64,000 nucleotides of DNA from Saccharothrix sp. ALI-22-I (GCF_001984175.1 NZ_MTQP01000049.1:80543-144542); one strand, 5' to 3'; numbered from the stretch's first letter, positions 18,107 to 27,282 are shown. The notes: generated from the letters alone by a model not told the origin. Numbers and translations are program-made.

Positions 18107-18625
18107 TCATCGCGCGCCTCGCACATCACGGAGCCGGCTCTCGTGCCGCACCGCCAGGCAGACCGCGCGGAACGCCGGCGTCCACTCGATCCCGCCGATG
18201 ACCGGTGCGAAGAACCGCTGCCGGTGGTCGGTGTCGCTCATCGAGGTGATGGTGACGTACATGCTGCCGAACGCGGCGAAGAGGGCGGCGTTGCGCAGTA
18301 GCGCGATCGGCACGGACGGTAGCAGGTCGGAGGCAACGGGCGGTGCGCCGATCCACTGCTCCGCCGTCTCGGGCGTGATCACGATCAACCCCAGGACGAT
18401 GAAGAACCCGAACAACGCCGGCCCGACCACGACCGCCCGGAGGAAGATCCTCACGGTCACCCACGCGGCGATCGTCACCCCGAGCGCGACGCCGAGCAAC
18501 GTCCACCAATGGGTACCCTCGGTCTTTAGCGGCACGAGCCAAGCCAGGCCGGCGACGGTCATGAAAACCAGCGCGGGCAGCATCCGGCGTAGGATGTGGG
18601 AAACAAACCAGTAACCCTCGATCAT
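18107..18625 (-). CDS. Hypothetical membrane protein, about 4 TM
   Basis: A 172-residue protein starting at ATG 18625 (GAGGAA about 9 nt upstream). Hydrophobic segments lie at about 15-30, 42-58, 62-85 and 105-125. The C-terminus is hydrophilic (HRQRFFAPVIGGIEWTPAFR). I do not recognise a family. It lies 89 bp upstream of the AraC regulator on the same strand and may share its transcript, but no functional link is visible. Confidence 0.6.
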   Translation of the reverse strand: MIEGYWFVSHILRRMLPALVFMTVAGLAWLVPLKTEGTHWWTLLGVALGVTIAAWVTVRIFLRAVVVGPALFGFFIVLGLIVITPETAEQWIGAPPVASDLLPSVPIALLRNAALFAAFGSMYVTITSMSDTDHRQRFFAPVIGGIEWTPAFRAVCLAVRHESRLRDVRGAR

Positions 18626-19107
18626 GGTCGGAGTTCCTCTTCGGACGAACCAGCGTTCGGTCTGGCGTCCGATCCCACGGGATGCGGTGAACGGCGCGGC
18701 GCAGATGATGCCCGCTCATCCGAGGGCGGGGTAGTGGTGCGTCGAGGCTGCGAACCCACGCATAGTGAACCCATCGTATCTGGTTGCCTACATGATCGTG
18801 CTGCCGGCGTGGCAGGCGTGGAAATGGCCGTGAATGATGTGCGGCGGACGCCGTCGGCGGCGCGCGGAAGTGTCGGCTCCCGCGGGCGACTCCGCCGGCG
18901 GCGTGGGCGGGTCGGCAGCCTCTCCGCCTGGCCTTCACGCAGGATTCTTCGGAGGTCTCTCGTTCGCGCAAGATCCGCTCTTCACGGTCGTCCGGCACCA
19001 CCGCGATCGGGACACCCTTCGACGGACTGTCCGGCATCGACTACGACCGTGCATCGGGCGCCTGCTGCGCCGGCCGCACATCGTCCGCAGTTGCTCCAGC
19101 CCCGCGA
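18626..19107. other. Intergenic; no supportable gene
   Basis: No frame on either strand shows a recognisable domain. A minus-strand run near 19037-18925 (SPSKGVPIAVVPDDREERIL) may be a relic of a coding sequence, but nothing supports an intact gene. Confidence 0.35.
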
Positions 19108-19409
19108 CGCCTGAGCAGTTGCAGTTCAACGAGAAGTCCCTGTGGACCGGTGGTCCAGGTTCTGCGGGGTACAACTTCGGCAACTGGACCTCGCCGCGGC
19201 CCGGTGCGCTCGACGAAGTCGTCAACGCCATCAACCAGAACGGCTCGGCCGACCCGGCGTGGGTGGCGGGCAACCTGGGCCAGCCCAAGACCAACTTCGG
19301 CGCCTACCAGACCTTCGGCGACCTCCGTCTGGACATGGCCGGGCACGGCACCGGTTTCACCGGATACCGCCGGCTCTCGGAGGACGTGGAGATCCTCCCG
19401 TTCAACTGA
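19108..19409 (+). pseudogene. GH95 alpha-L-fucosidase-like N-terminal remnant
   Basis: About 100 residues match the start of GH95 proteins: EQLQFNEKSLWTGGPGSAGY, then LGQPKTNFGAYQTFGDLRLD and GYRRLSEDVEI. GH95 enzymes exceed 700 residues; here the frame ends at 19409 and the catalytic barrel is absent. The 5' end also lacks the expected signal peptide and the LPLGNGRLG block. A deletion probably joined this piece to the following regulator gene. Confidence 0.7.
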
Positions 19410-19478
19410 CACCACCCGATTCCGAATAACGTCCACTGTAGACAGCGGTGGCGAAGCGATACCGCACGCCGGAGTCAC

Positions 19479-22283
19479 CTACGAGAGGGCGCGGGCGAGT
19501 TCGCGGCGGCCGCTGATGCCCAGTTTGGTGTAGATGCGGCCCAGGTGGTTTTCCACCGTTTTCGGTGTTACGAACAGTTCCTGGGCGATCTCGCGGTTCG
19601 CGCGGCCGGTCACCGCGAGGTCCGCGACGCGGCGTTCGCTCGCCGTCAGGGCCTGCACGCCGGCGAACATCAGTTTGCGCGGGCGGTCGCCCAAGGCCTC
19701 CAGGGCGGCCACCGCGCGGGTGCGCAATGCGATCGAGCCGCAGTCGGTGGCCAGGTCGATACCGTGGTGCAGTGGTTCGCGGGCCTCGCTGCGGCGTCCG
19801 GCCACGCGCAGCGCCTCGCCGAGGTCGACCAGTGCGCGAGCCAGGTGCAGCCGGGCGGGGGAGGACTCCAGGATCGCCACGGACTCGGCGAGCAGGTCGA
19901 GCCGGTCGTCGGGGTCGGCGTGCGCGAGGACCCGCAGCGCGGCACCGACCTCGGTCGGCGTGTTCCACTTCCGCGCCACGGCGACGAGTTCGCCGGCCAG
20001 GGCGCGTGCCTCGTGCTGCTCGCCGAGCAGCAGCAGCGCCCGCACCGCCGGAGCCCGCCAGGAGATCGTCGGCGGGTCCACCCCGACCGCGTCCAGCAGG
20101 TCGCGTTGCCCGAACGCCTCGGCGCGCGCCAGTTCCGGGTTGCCCCGGGCCAGCGCGACCCCGGCGCGCGGCTCGTGCAGCCAGATCGTGGGGATCACCC
20201 GGGGCACGTCGAAGTGCTCGGCGTCGAACCGCTCGAGCAGGGCCGCAGCTCCGTCGACGTCACCGCGTTCGAGCGCGCTGTAGGCGCCGAAGTGGGTCGC
20301 GGTGGCGCGCAGGGCGATCACGTGCGGCACGGGGTCCTCCTGGGAGACCGCAGCCAGCACGCCCTCCGTCTCCGCCTCCACGAAGGCGAGGTTGCCCAAC
20401 TGCCAGTTCAGGAAGATCGCCGGGCTGCACACCATCGCGAACTCGACGGGCGAGCCGCGCCGGTGCACCCGCTGCTTGGCCCGGTCGATCTCGCGCCGGG
20501 CGTCGTCGAAGCCGTCGGCGGAGATCAATGCCACCAGGGCCACCACCCAGGCCACCATCGCGTCGGTGCTGCCGGCGCAGTCCTCGAAGTAGGCGCCGCC
20601 CGCCAGCGCCCGCCGGGCCGTGGCCGCGACCTCCTCGGCGGGCCACACCTCGTAGCGGCCGGTCTGGGCCAGCAGTCCGAGCAGGGTGCGCTCGTCCGGG
20701 GTGATTCCGGGTAGGTTGGCATAACCGCGCAGGTGCGCGGACGCCGCTTGCCGCTGTTCGGGCAGGAACGACCTGATCACGGCCAGCCGTGCCTCCAGGT
20801 GCATCCGGCCGGCTTCCCGTGCGCCGGCCGGCCGGGCAGCGATCGCCCGGGTCAGCTCGTCGATCGCGGCCTGCGGGCCGTCCACGACCGCGGTGGCCGA
20901 CGCGGCGGCCGCGACCAGTTCGGCGTCGGGCATCCCGGCCGCGGCCTCCCGCAGCTGAACCCGGGCCTCGCGCGCGTTGCCGGTGCGCAGCAGCGCACGA
21001 CCCCACTCGGCGCGCACCGCCGCGTCGTCCGGGCGTTCACCGACCGCGCGCTCCAGGTAGGCGGCGGCCGTGGCGCCGTCCCCGGCGGCCAGCAGCGCCA
21101 CCGCCGCCTGGCGCAACACGTCCACGGCGTCTGGCAGGGTGCCCCGGGGCGCGTGCATCAGGTGCGCGGCGACGCGGTCCGCCGGCGCACGGGCCGCGCT
21201 GAGTTCTGCGGCGGCGCGGGCGTGCAGCGCGGCGCGCGACATCGGCCCGAGGTCGGCCAGGACTGCCTCGCGCACCACCGGGTGCAGGAACGTGAGGTGG
21301 TCGGCGTCGTCGGCGATGACGTGCGCGGCGACCAGCGCCTCGGCCGCCGCCGGCAGGTCCGCGACGTCCACCTCGGCCACCGTTCCGGTCAGCCACGGGT
21401 TGCCGCCGGGGCCCAGCACGGCGGCGGCCCTGGCCAGCCGGACCGCGTCGGCGGGCAGCCGGCCCAGCGTGGCCCGGACCACCGTGCTCGGACCCAGCCC
21501 ACCGATCTTCTCCGCCGTCGCGGCTTGGTCCAGCGGCAGCCCGAGGGTGTCCAGCTCGTCGAGCAGGACCGTCACGAGGAACGGGTTGCCGCCGGTGGCG
21601 TCGTGCAGCGCGGTGACCACGTCGGGGTCCGGCGGCCCGCCGCGTGCCGCCGCCAGCGCGGTCAGCGCCTCGCGGGTCAGCGGGCGGGGCAGCATGCGCT
21701 CGGCGTGCCGCGAGTCGCTCAACTGGGCCAGCGGCCCGGAGTTCTCCGGGGGCCGGGTGGCCACGACCAGCGCGATCGGCAGGTCCGAGATCCGTCGGGA
21801 CAGGTAGACCAGGAACTGCAGCGAGGGCAGGTCGGCCCAGTGCGCGTCGTCCACCGTGATCAGCAGCGGCCGGGTGGCGGACAGGTCGACCGCCACCCAC
21901 CACAACGCGTGCAGCGTGCGGGCCAGTTCGGCTTCGCTCGGGTCCGCGGCGGCGCCGTCGAGCGCGGCCAGTGCCGCACCGGGCGGCCCGGCCAGGATCG
22001 CGTCGCGCACCTCGCCGCGGTAGCGGGAGACCGACCGTTCGACCATCTGGCGGACGACGCCCCAGGGCATCGCGCTCTCCAGCGCGTCGCCGATGGCCTG
22101 CAGGCGGCCGAAACCCCGTTGCTTGGCCATCTCCCGGCAGTCGCGCACCAGCTGGGTCTTGCCGATGCCCGCCGTGCCCTCGATGACGACGATCCGGCCC
22201 TCGCCCCGGGTGGCGCTGTCCAGCGCGGCGGCGATCCGCCCCAGCTCCCGGTCCCGTTCGAGGGTGTGGTCCGCGCGGCTCAT
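19479..22283 (-). CDS. LAL-type LuxR-family regulator with AAA ATPase domain
   Basis: A 934-residue large ATP-binding LuxR regulator. The N-terminus holds Walker A GTAGIGKT (36-43) and Walker B LLITVDDAHWAD (about 135). The middle is a TPR-like helical region rich in Ala/Leu/Glu. The last 65 residues are a LuxR helix-turn-helix (LTASERRVADLAVTG; NREIAQELFVTPKTVENHLG; YTKLGISGRREL). LAL proteins activate catabolic or secondary-metabolite genes after ATP and inducer binding. Its ATG overlaps the stop of the upstream hydrolase (ATGA, 22280-22283), so the two are translationally coupled. The target is unknown. Confidence 0.9.
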   Translation of the reverse strand: MSRADHTLERDRELGRIAAALDSATRGEGRIVVIEGTAGIGKTQLVRDCREMAKQRGFGRLQAIGDALESAMPWGVVRQMVERSVSRYRGEVRDAILAGPPGAALAALDGAAADPSEAELARTLHALWWVAVDLSATRPLLITVDDAHWADLPSLQFLVYLSRRISDLPIALVVATRPPENSGPLAQLSDSRHAERMLPRPLTREALTALAAARGGPPDPDVVTALHDATGGNPFLVTVLLDELDTLGLPLDQAATAEKIGGLGPSTVVRATLGRLPADAVRLARAAAVLGPGGNPWLTGTVAEVDVADLPAAAEALVAAHVIADDADHLTFLHPVVREAVLADLGPMSRAALHARAAAELSAARAPADRVAAHLMHAPRGTLPDAVDVLRQAAVALLAAGDGATAAAYLERAVGERPDDAAVRAEWGRALLRTGNAREARVQLREAAAGMPDAELVAAAASATAVVDGPQAAIDELTRAIAARPAGAREAGRMHLEARLAVIRSFLPEQRQAASAHLRGYANLPGITPDERTLLGLLAQTGRYEVWPAEEVAATARRALAGGAYFEDCAGSTDAMVAWVVALVALISADGFDDARREIDRAKQRVHRRGSPVEFAMVCSPAIFLNWQLGNLAFVEAETEGVLAAVSQEDPVPHVIALRATATHFGAYSALERGDVDGAAALLERFDAEHFDVPRVIPTIWLHEPRAGVALARGNPELARAEAFGQRDLLDAVGVDPPTISWRAPAVRALLLLGEQHEARALAGELVAVARKWNTPTEVGAALRVLAHADPDDRLDLLAESVAILESSPARLHLARALVDLGEALRVAGRRSEAREPLHHGIDLATDCGSIALRTRAVAALEALGDRPRKLMFAGVQALTASERRVADLAVTGRANREIAQELFVTPKTVENHLGRIYTKLGISGRRELARALS

Positions 22284-22909
22284 CCGACCAGTCGGCGCAG
22301 CCGGTCGGGGGCGCGCAGCGGTCTGCCGTGCCCGAACAGGACGAGCCGGGGCCGCAGCTCGGCCAGCCGGCGCATCGACTCGCGGTTGCGCTCGCGGTCC
22401 CAGGTGAGGAAGTCCGGCGGTCCGGAGACCCGCGCCAGCCGGAAGAACACGTCCCCGCAGATCAGGACGCCGTCGTGGTCGCGCCAGAGGGCGATGTGAC
22501 CGGGGGAGTGGCCGGGGACGTCCAGCACGGTGAACCCGGCGACCTCGTCACCTTCCCGCAGTCCCCGCGTGACCGGGTGCGGGTCGGGCATCTTCATGTG
22601 TGACAGCAGTTTCGGCAGCCGGCCGGGCGCGGTGACCGGGGTCGCGGTCTCGATCGCCTCGATGTCGCGCTGCCCGGCCCACAGCGGCAGGTCGAACTCG
22701 TCGCACAGGGCGTGGCTGGAACCGAAGTGGTCGGGGTGGGCGTGCGTGACGACGTGCGCGCTGATCTCCCGGCCGCGCAGCCGGCGCGAGATCCGGCGGC
22801 GGGCGGCGCGTGTGCCGGCGTCGACCAGTACGTCCTCGACCAGGTAGGCGTTGATCATGTGGGGTGGGCGGCCCAGCAGTTGGTGGACACCCGGTGCCAG
22901 CGGTCGCAT
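22280..22909 (-). CDS. MBL-fold metallo-hydrolase
   Basis: A 209-residue metallo-beta-lactamase-fold protein. The metal site THAHPDHFG has His56, His58, Asp60 and His61. A further His is in VPGHSPGHIALW, an Asp in LICGDVFF and a His in VLFGHGRPL; together these complete a binuclear zinc or iron site. Length is near the minimum for the fold. No signal peptide, so a cytoplasmic hydrolase of lactones, thioesters or similar is likely. It is cotranscribed with the LAL regulator (4-nt overlap) and divergent from the serine hydrolase at 23097, with a perfect palindrome between them. Confidence 0.83.
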   Translation of the reverse strand: MRPLAPGVHQLLGRPPHMINAYLVEDVLVDAGTRAARRRISRRLRGREISAHVVTHAHPDHFGSSHALCDEFDLPLWAGQRDIEAIETATPVTAPGRLPKLLSHMKMPDPHPVTRGLREGDEVAGFTVLDVPGHSPGHIALWRDHDGVLICGDVFFRLARVSGPPDFLTWDRERNRESMRRLAELRPRLVLFGHGRPLRAPDRLRRLVG

Positions 22910-22949
22910 CCGAAAATCGTAGCGGCCGGGACCGGCTGGGCGCTTTCAC

Positions 22950-22987
22950 CGAATCGTGGGGGGTGCGGTGGGACCCCCCACGATTCG
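22950..22987. promoter_or_regulatory. Perfect 15-bp inverted repeat between divergent genes
   Basis: CGAATCGTGGGGGGT (22950-22964) pairs exactly with ACCCCCCACGATTCG (22973-22987) across an 8-nt loop. It lies 41 bp upstream of the MBL gene and 110 bp upstream of the serine hydrolase. Given its position between divergent starts, an operator is more likely than a terminator, though a 5'-UTR hairpin is possible. Confidence 0.55.
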
Positions 22988-23096
22988 CGCGCCGGGATGT
23001 GAGGGGTCGTCCCTCATGCCCTGGGGGTGGGCGCGGGTCGAAGGTTGTCCCAGCGCCGGCGCACCGGGCCGGGGCGGACTTCCAGGGGAGGAAGAG

Positions 23097-24251
23097 ATGA
23101 GGAAGGCGAGCATGATCGCGGCTGCGGTCGCGGCGATCACCCTCGGGGGGACGGGCACGGCGGGGGCCGACATCGCCACGCCGCTGGTGGACGTCGACAC
23201 CGCCAAGGTGGCGCAGTCCCTGCAGGCCGCGCTGGGGAGCGGGGCCACCGTCGGGTACGGCTTCGCGATCACCGAGAACGGCAAGCTGGTGCAGACGGGG
23301 GCGGCCGGCAAGGCACGGGTCGACACGGGCGTCGCGTTCACGCCGTTCACCCGCATCGAGATCGCGAGCTCGACCAAGAACATCGTCGCGGCGGCGCTGC
23401 TCAAGCTCACCGAGGCGGCGGGGCTCACGCCGGAGGCCAAGATCTGGCCGTACCTGCCGCCGGACATGCGCGAGGGCGCCGACCCGTCGTGGCAGAACGT
23501 GAAGATCAAGCACATCCTGGGGCACCAGTCCGGGCTCGGCCAGCTCTGGCAGAACTCGTCCGGCGTGGAGCGCAAGAAGATGACCGGGCTGTACGCGGGC
23601 ATCAAGTACACGATGACCAAGCCGGTCACGCCGAACGAGGCCAAGGAGGGCTACGCCTACGAGAACCTGAACTACGACGTCGCACGGGTGGTCATCTCGC
23701 GGCTGTGGCGGCTGACCGACCCCGACCGGGGCCTGCCGGACTGGATCGGGTCGACCTCGCCGCCGTGGACGCTGCACTACGTCAACGAGCAGCTGCTCGC
23801 CCCCGCCGGCATCCCGTGGACGACGTGCCTGGCGGAGAACCCCGACACCGAGGGGCGGGCCTACAACCGGCTGAACACCGCCATCGGCGGGTCGCTGTTC
23901 GAGATGTCGGGCTTGGACTTCGAGGCGTGCGCGAGCCACCGGGGCCTGCGGATGTCGGCCGTCGAGCTGGTCCGCTGGCAGGTGTACCTGCGCTACGGCA
24001 CCATCGTCTCGCCGACTGTGCGCCAGTGGATGGACACCCTGGGCCTGGGCTGGCGCCCGTACGACTACCTGCCCGCCGGCGGCTACGCCCACGGCGGTCG
24101 GGTCCACGACGAGGACGGCCGGGCGGTCCGCACGTGCCACGGCAAGTTCGCGGGCAACGTGGAGGTGTCGCTGGTGGTCAACAGCTGGATCGGTCCCAAC
24201 GACACCCACCCGTGTGAAACGGTGGCCAACGCGGTGAAGGGCGCCAGCTGA
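23097..24251 (+). CDS. Secreted serine hydrolase of the beta-lactamase/DD-peptidase (class C-like) family
   Basis: A 384-residue exported protein. ATG 23097 follows GGGGAGG at about 6 nt. The signal peptide ends near AGADI (about 25). Penicillin-recognising motifs are present: SxxK as Ser91-Ser-Thr-Lys94 (IEIASSTKNIV), YxN as Tyr188-Glu-Asn190, and a HGG segment in place of KTG (YAHGGRVHDEDGR). Length is typical of the AmpC/esterase-like serine hydrolases. Candidate activities are DD-carboxypeptidase, esterase or D-amino-peptidase; true beta-lactamase action is not evident. It is divergent from the MBL-LAL pair and may respond to the same palindrome. Confidence 0.8.
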   Translation: MRKASMIAAAVAAITLGGTGTAGADIATPLVDVDTAKVAQSLQAALGSGATVGYGFAITENGKLVQTGAAGKARVDTGVAFTPFTRIEIASSTKNIVAAALLKLTEAAGLTPEAKIWPYLPPDMREGADPSWQNVKIKHILGHQSGLGQLWQNSSGVERKKMTGLYAGIKYTMTKPVTPNEAKEGYAYENLNYDVARVVISRLWRLTDPDRGLPDWIGSTSPPWTLHYVNEQLLAPAGIPWTTCLAENPDTEGRAYNRLNTAIGGSLFEMSGLDFEACASHRGLRMSAVELVRWQVYLRYGTIVSPTVRQWMDTLGLGWRPYDYLPAGGYAHGGRVHDEDGRAVRTCHGKFAGNVEVSLVVNSWIGPNDTHPCETVANAVKGAS

Positions 24252-24429
24252 TCCAGGTTACTGAGACCGGACGATGTGGCCCTCGGTCAACAACGGTCCC
24301 GCCGCGGTCGCGACCTCGTCGGTGGGCTGGCCGAGCTGGCCGACACCTTCGCGCCGGTGGGTCGGACGGATGTCGCGCAGGCGCTGGCCGACGGGGTCAA
24401 GTGGCCGTTCACCGTCCACCAGGGCACCA

Positions 24430-24627
24430 CTATCGCGGCGCTGCTGACCGCCGCGCTGGCCGGTCCGCAGGCTCGTAGCGGAGCGGGCTTGTCAGTTGCC
24501 GCCGAAGGATTGCGTTCTCGTGCCGCAGCACGAGTAGTTCGGCGTCCTTCGCCGGCTCGCTGCGCAGCAGCACCGACGGGACGGACAGCAGCTCCCGGAT
24601 CACCCTGTACAGCAGGGACACGATCAC
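24430..24627 (-). pseudogene. Integrase-type transposase, N-terminal remnant
   Basis: The frame starts MIVSLLYRVIRELLSVPSVL and continues AKDAELLVLRHENAILRRQL, the leader of a common actinobacterial rve transposase. It stops being recognisable after about 55 residues. The same N-terminal type occurs at 49334-49558. The flanks (24252-24429 and 24628-24809) hold no supportable gene. Confidence 0.65.
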
Positions 24628-24809
24628 CCGGACACGCTCTCAACTCATTGGTGCCGCTGCTCTACCAGCGGCGATGGCTTTCGAGCGGCACAGGGTCGAG
24701 CGGGTTGTCGTGCAGGCAGCCGACGCGTGCCGCTGCCCCTCCACGCCCGACGGTGGGCTCGGATCCCCTGCCGCACTCGACGCGTCTGCTTGCCGACAGG
24801 CGATTTTTA

Positions 24810-24837
24810 CTGTTTTACTATGTCACTAGTAAAGCAG
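24810..24837. promoter_or_regulatory. Operator of the GntR/ABC operon
   Basis: TTTACTA (24814-24820) and TAGTAAA (24827-24833) form a perfect inverted repeat with a 6-nt spacer. The symmetry extends outward to CTGT/GCAG with one mismatch. It sits directly before the ribosome-binding site of the GntR gene, a position that fits autoregulation as seen for YtrA repressors. It is the most AT-rich stretch in the vicinity. Confidence 0.65.
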
Positions 24838-24849
24838 TGGGAGGGGTTC

Positions 24850-25245
24850 ATGTTCGTCTTCCGGATCGACAACCGCTCGGGTGTGCCGCCCTATCTCCAA
24901 CTCGTCCAGCAGGTGCGTCAAGCCGTGCTGCTGGGCTTCCTGCGGCAAGGTGACCGGCTGCCCTTGATCCGCGAGGTGGCCGAGACCTTGGCGATCAACC
25001 CGAACACGGTCGCCAAGGCGTACCGGCAGTTGGAGCAGGAGGATCTCGTCACCGGTCGCCCCGGGCAGGGCACGTTCGTCAACGAGGCGCCGACGGCGGG
25101 GATGTCCGCCGCGACGTACACCTCGTTGCGGCGCGGTCTGGAGACCTGGTTGAACCGGGCCCACGCCGCCGGGCTGGACGAGCAGGCGGTCAACGCGCTC
25201 TTCACTGCTGTCGTCAACCGAGCGAAGAATGAGAACATCGCATGA
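24850..25245 (+). CDS. GntR-family regulator, YtrA subfamily
   Basis: A 131-residue short repressor. ATG 24850 is preceded by GGGAGGGG. The winged-helix domain covers residues 1-75 (GVPPYLQLVQQVRQAVLLG; REVAETLAINPNTVAKAYRQ; GRPGQGTFV), followed by only about 55 residues, the hallmark of the YtrA group. It carries no ligand-binding domain. It overlaps the ABC ATPase by 4 nt (ATGA, 25242-25245), and such regulators control the linked transporter, often in response to cell-envelope antibiotics. Confidence 0.88.
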   Translation: MFVFRIDNRSGVPPYLQLVQQVRQAVLLGFLRQGDRLPLIREVAETLAINPNTVAKAYRQLEQEDLVTGRPGQGTFVNEAPTAGMSAATYTSLRRGLETWLNRAHAAGLDEQAVNALFTAVVNRAKNENIA

Positions 25246-26147
25246 CAACAACCGAGTACGCGCTCCGAACCGACGGTTTGGGCAAGCGCTACCGTCGGAC
25301 GTGGGCGCTGCGCGACTGCACCCTGTCCGTGCCGACCGGCCGGGTGATCGCTCTGGTCGGCCCCAACGGTGCGGGCAAGAGCACGCTGCTGCGCCTGGTG
25401 GTGGGGTTGCTCGCGCCGACGTCCGGCACCGTGGAGGTGCTTGGCCAGTCCCCGGCCGCCAATACCCCGCAGGTGCTGTCCCGCATCGGGTTCCTCGCCC
25501 AGGAGCACCCGCTCTACAAGCACTTCACCGTCGCGGACCTGCTCCACATGGGCCGCTCCTGCAACCTGCGCTTCGACCAGGGCCTCGCCGAACGGCGGCT
25601 GGCGCAACTGGACATCCCGCTGGACCGCAAGGCCGGTGCCCTCTCCGGCGGCCAACAAGCCCAGGTGGCACTGGCATTGGCGTTGGCCAAGCGGCCGGAC
25701 CTGCTCGTCCTGGACGAGCCGATGGCCAGCCTCGACCCCGTCGCCCGACTCGAATTCCTCCAGGCCCTGATGGGCGCGGTCGCCGCCGACGGCATGACCG
25801 TCCTGTTCTCGTCCCACGTCGTGCCCGAGTTGGAGCGCGTCTGCGACCACCTGATCGTGCTCAACCACAGCCGGGTCACGCTCGCCGGGGACATCGAGAC
25901 GCTGTTGGCCGAGCACCGGCTGCTCGTCGGTCCGCGCACGACCGCCGATCTCGACAAGGCGGGCACGGTCGTCGAGGCCTCCCACAGCGACCGGCACACC
26001 ACGCTGCTGGTGCGCGATGGCGGCGGGCCGACCGCGCCCGGCTGGCAGGCCAACCCGATCGGGCTGGAAGACCTGGTGCTGGCCTACCTGCGTCGCCCGA
26101 CCCGGCACGACGTCGAGGCACCGGCCTTCTCGGAGGTGCCGGCATGA
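25242..26147 (+). CDS. ABC transporter ATP-binding protein
   Basis: A 301-residue ATPase with Walker A GPNGAGKST (40-48), signature ALSGGQQAQ (Ser135), Walker B LLVLDEPMASLD and the switch His in SSHVVPE. It belongs to the type that pairs with a separate multi-TM permease in drug or bacteriocin export. It overlaps both neighbours by 4 nt, making a three-gene operon with the GntR repressor. The substrate is not predictable. Confidence 0.92.
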   Translation: MTTTEYALRTDGLGKRYRRTWALRDCTLSVPTGRVIALVGPNGAGKSTLLRLVVGLLAPTSGTVEVLGQSPAANTPQVLSRIGFLAQEHPLYKHFTVADLLHMGRSCNLRFDQGLAERRLAQLDIPLDRKAGALSGGQQAQVALALALAKRPDLLVLDEPMASLDPVARLEFLQALMGAVAADGMTVLFSSHVVPELERVCDHLIVLNHSRVTLAGDIETLLAEHRLLVGPRTTADLDKAGTVVEASHSDRHTTLLVRDGGGPTAPGWQANPIGLEDLVLAYLRRPTRHDVEAPAFSEVPA

Positions 26148-27130
26148 CGTGGCTGGCCTGGCGGCAACATCGCGCCGAAGTGTTCACGCTGAGCCTGCTG
26201 GTGGCGGCGATCGGCCTCTTCCTGCTCGTGGCCGGGTCGTCGATGCGCTCCCTGTTCCCCGACGGTGCCGCGGCCTGCGCGGGCGGGCTGACCGACGGTT
26301 CCGACGCGTGCTCGACCGCTATCAGGCGGTTGAACGAGGAGCACGGGTACGCGTCCAAGATGCTGTCCCTGCTCAACCTGGTGCCGTTCCTGATCGGCGC
26401 GTTTCTCGGCGCGCCGTTGGTGGCCCGCGAACTGGAAGCCGGCACCTGGCAGTTCGCCTGGACCCAGGCGGTGCCGAGGATGCGCTGGCTGGCGGTCAAA
26501 CTCGGTGCCCTGGGCGCGCTGACCGCGACGCTCGCCGTCGCGCTCACGGCGTCGATCACCTGGTACCGGCAGCCGTTGGACGTGCTCAACAGCCGGTTCA
26601 CGACCGACGCGTTCGACCTGGAAGGGCTCGTTCCGGCGGGGTACGCGCTGTTCGCGTTCGCCGCCGCCACGGCGGCGGGCGCGGTGCTGCGGCGCAGCCT
26701 GCCCGCGCTCGCGGTCGCGCTCGGCGCCTACCTCGCCGTCCGCGTCGTCGTGGCGGGTTGGTTGCGCCCGAACGTCCAGGCGCCGCGGAGCATCATGGAA
26801 CGCGTGGCCGCCGACGATGCGACTCTCGACGCCGGAGGTTCCCGGATATCGACAGGTGACCGCGCCGACTGGATCATTGCGTCGGGCTACGCGGATCCGT
26901 CGGGCCGTCACCTCTCGGTCTACGAGGCCGTGGAGATGGATGTCGCGGCACGGGCCGCCGGAGTGGATTTCAGTGCGTACATGCACGAGCGCGGTATCCA
27001 GCAATGGGTCCTGTACCACCCGGCCGATCGCTTCTGGATGTTCCAACTCATCGAGGCGGCCATCTTCGTCGGCCTCGCGGCAGCCCTGCTCGCACTCGTC
27101 GTGTGGCGGATCAAACGCCGCGTTTTTTGA
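26144..27130 (+). CDS. ABC transporter permease
   Basis: A 328-residue membrane protein starting at ATG 26144, overlapping the ATPase stop. About six hydrophobic segments are visible: one near the N-terminus (LSLLVAAIGLFLLVAG), four in the middle (LLNLVPFLIGAFLG to ALAVALGAYLAVRV) and one at the C-terminus (AAIFVGLAAALLALVVW). Two long extracytoplasmic regions lie after the first and before the last. The arrangement matches ABC-2-like permeases of YtrA-controlled operons. No terminator is clear behind it. Confidence 0.85.
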   Translation: MTWLAWRQHRAEVFTLSLLVAAIGLFLLVAGSSMRSLFPDGAAACAGGLTDGSDACSTAIRRLNEEHGYASKMLSLLNLVPFLIGAFLGAPLVARELEAGTWQFAWTQAVPRMRWLAVKLGALGALTATLAVALTASITWYRQPLDVLNSRFTTDAFDLEGLVPAGYALFAFAAATAAGAVLRRSLPALAVALGAYLAVRVVVAGWLRPNVQAPRSIMERVAADDATLDAGGSRISTGDRADWIIASGYADPSGRHLSVYEAVEMDVAARAAGVDFSAYMHERGIQQWVLYHPADRFWMFQLIEAAIFVGLAAALLALVVWRIKRRVF

Positions 27131-27282
27131 GCGCACCGTGCTCACCAGCCATGCGCACCCATCGCAGTGAGGTGCTGGTCGCCGGGCTCGACGAAACCGG
27201 GACAAGCTGGCGATGCCATGCCAGGGTGGAACGCGCCGAAGTGGCCGTCCGGGCGTGGCTTGCGGACGCGGGCACACCAGGG

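Noticed and set aside
20733..22499. 588-aa plus-strand ORF over the LAL regulator
   Set aside because: Shadow frame; the minus-strand frame has Walker and LuxR motifs.
24276..24953. 225-aa plus-strand ORF running into the GntR gene
   Set aside because: Passes antisense through a transposase remnant and out of frame into the regulator; no domain seen.
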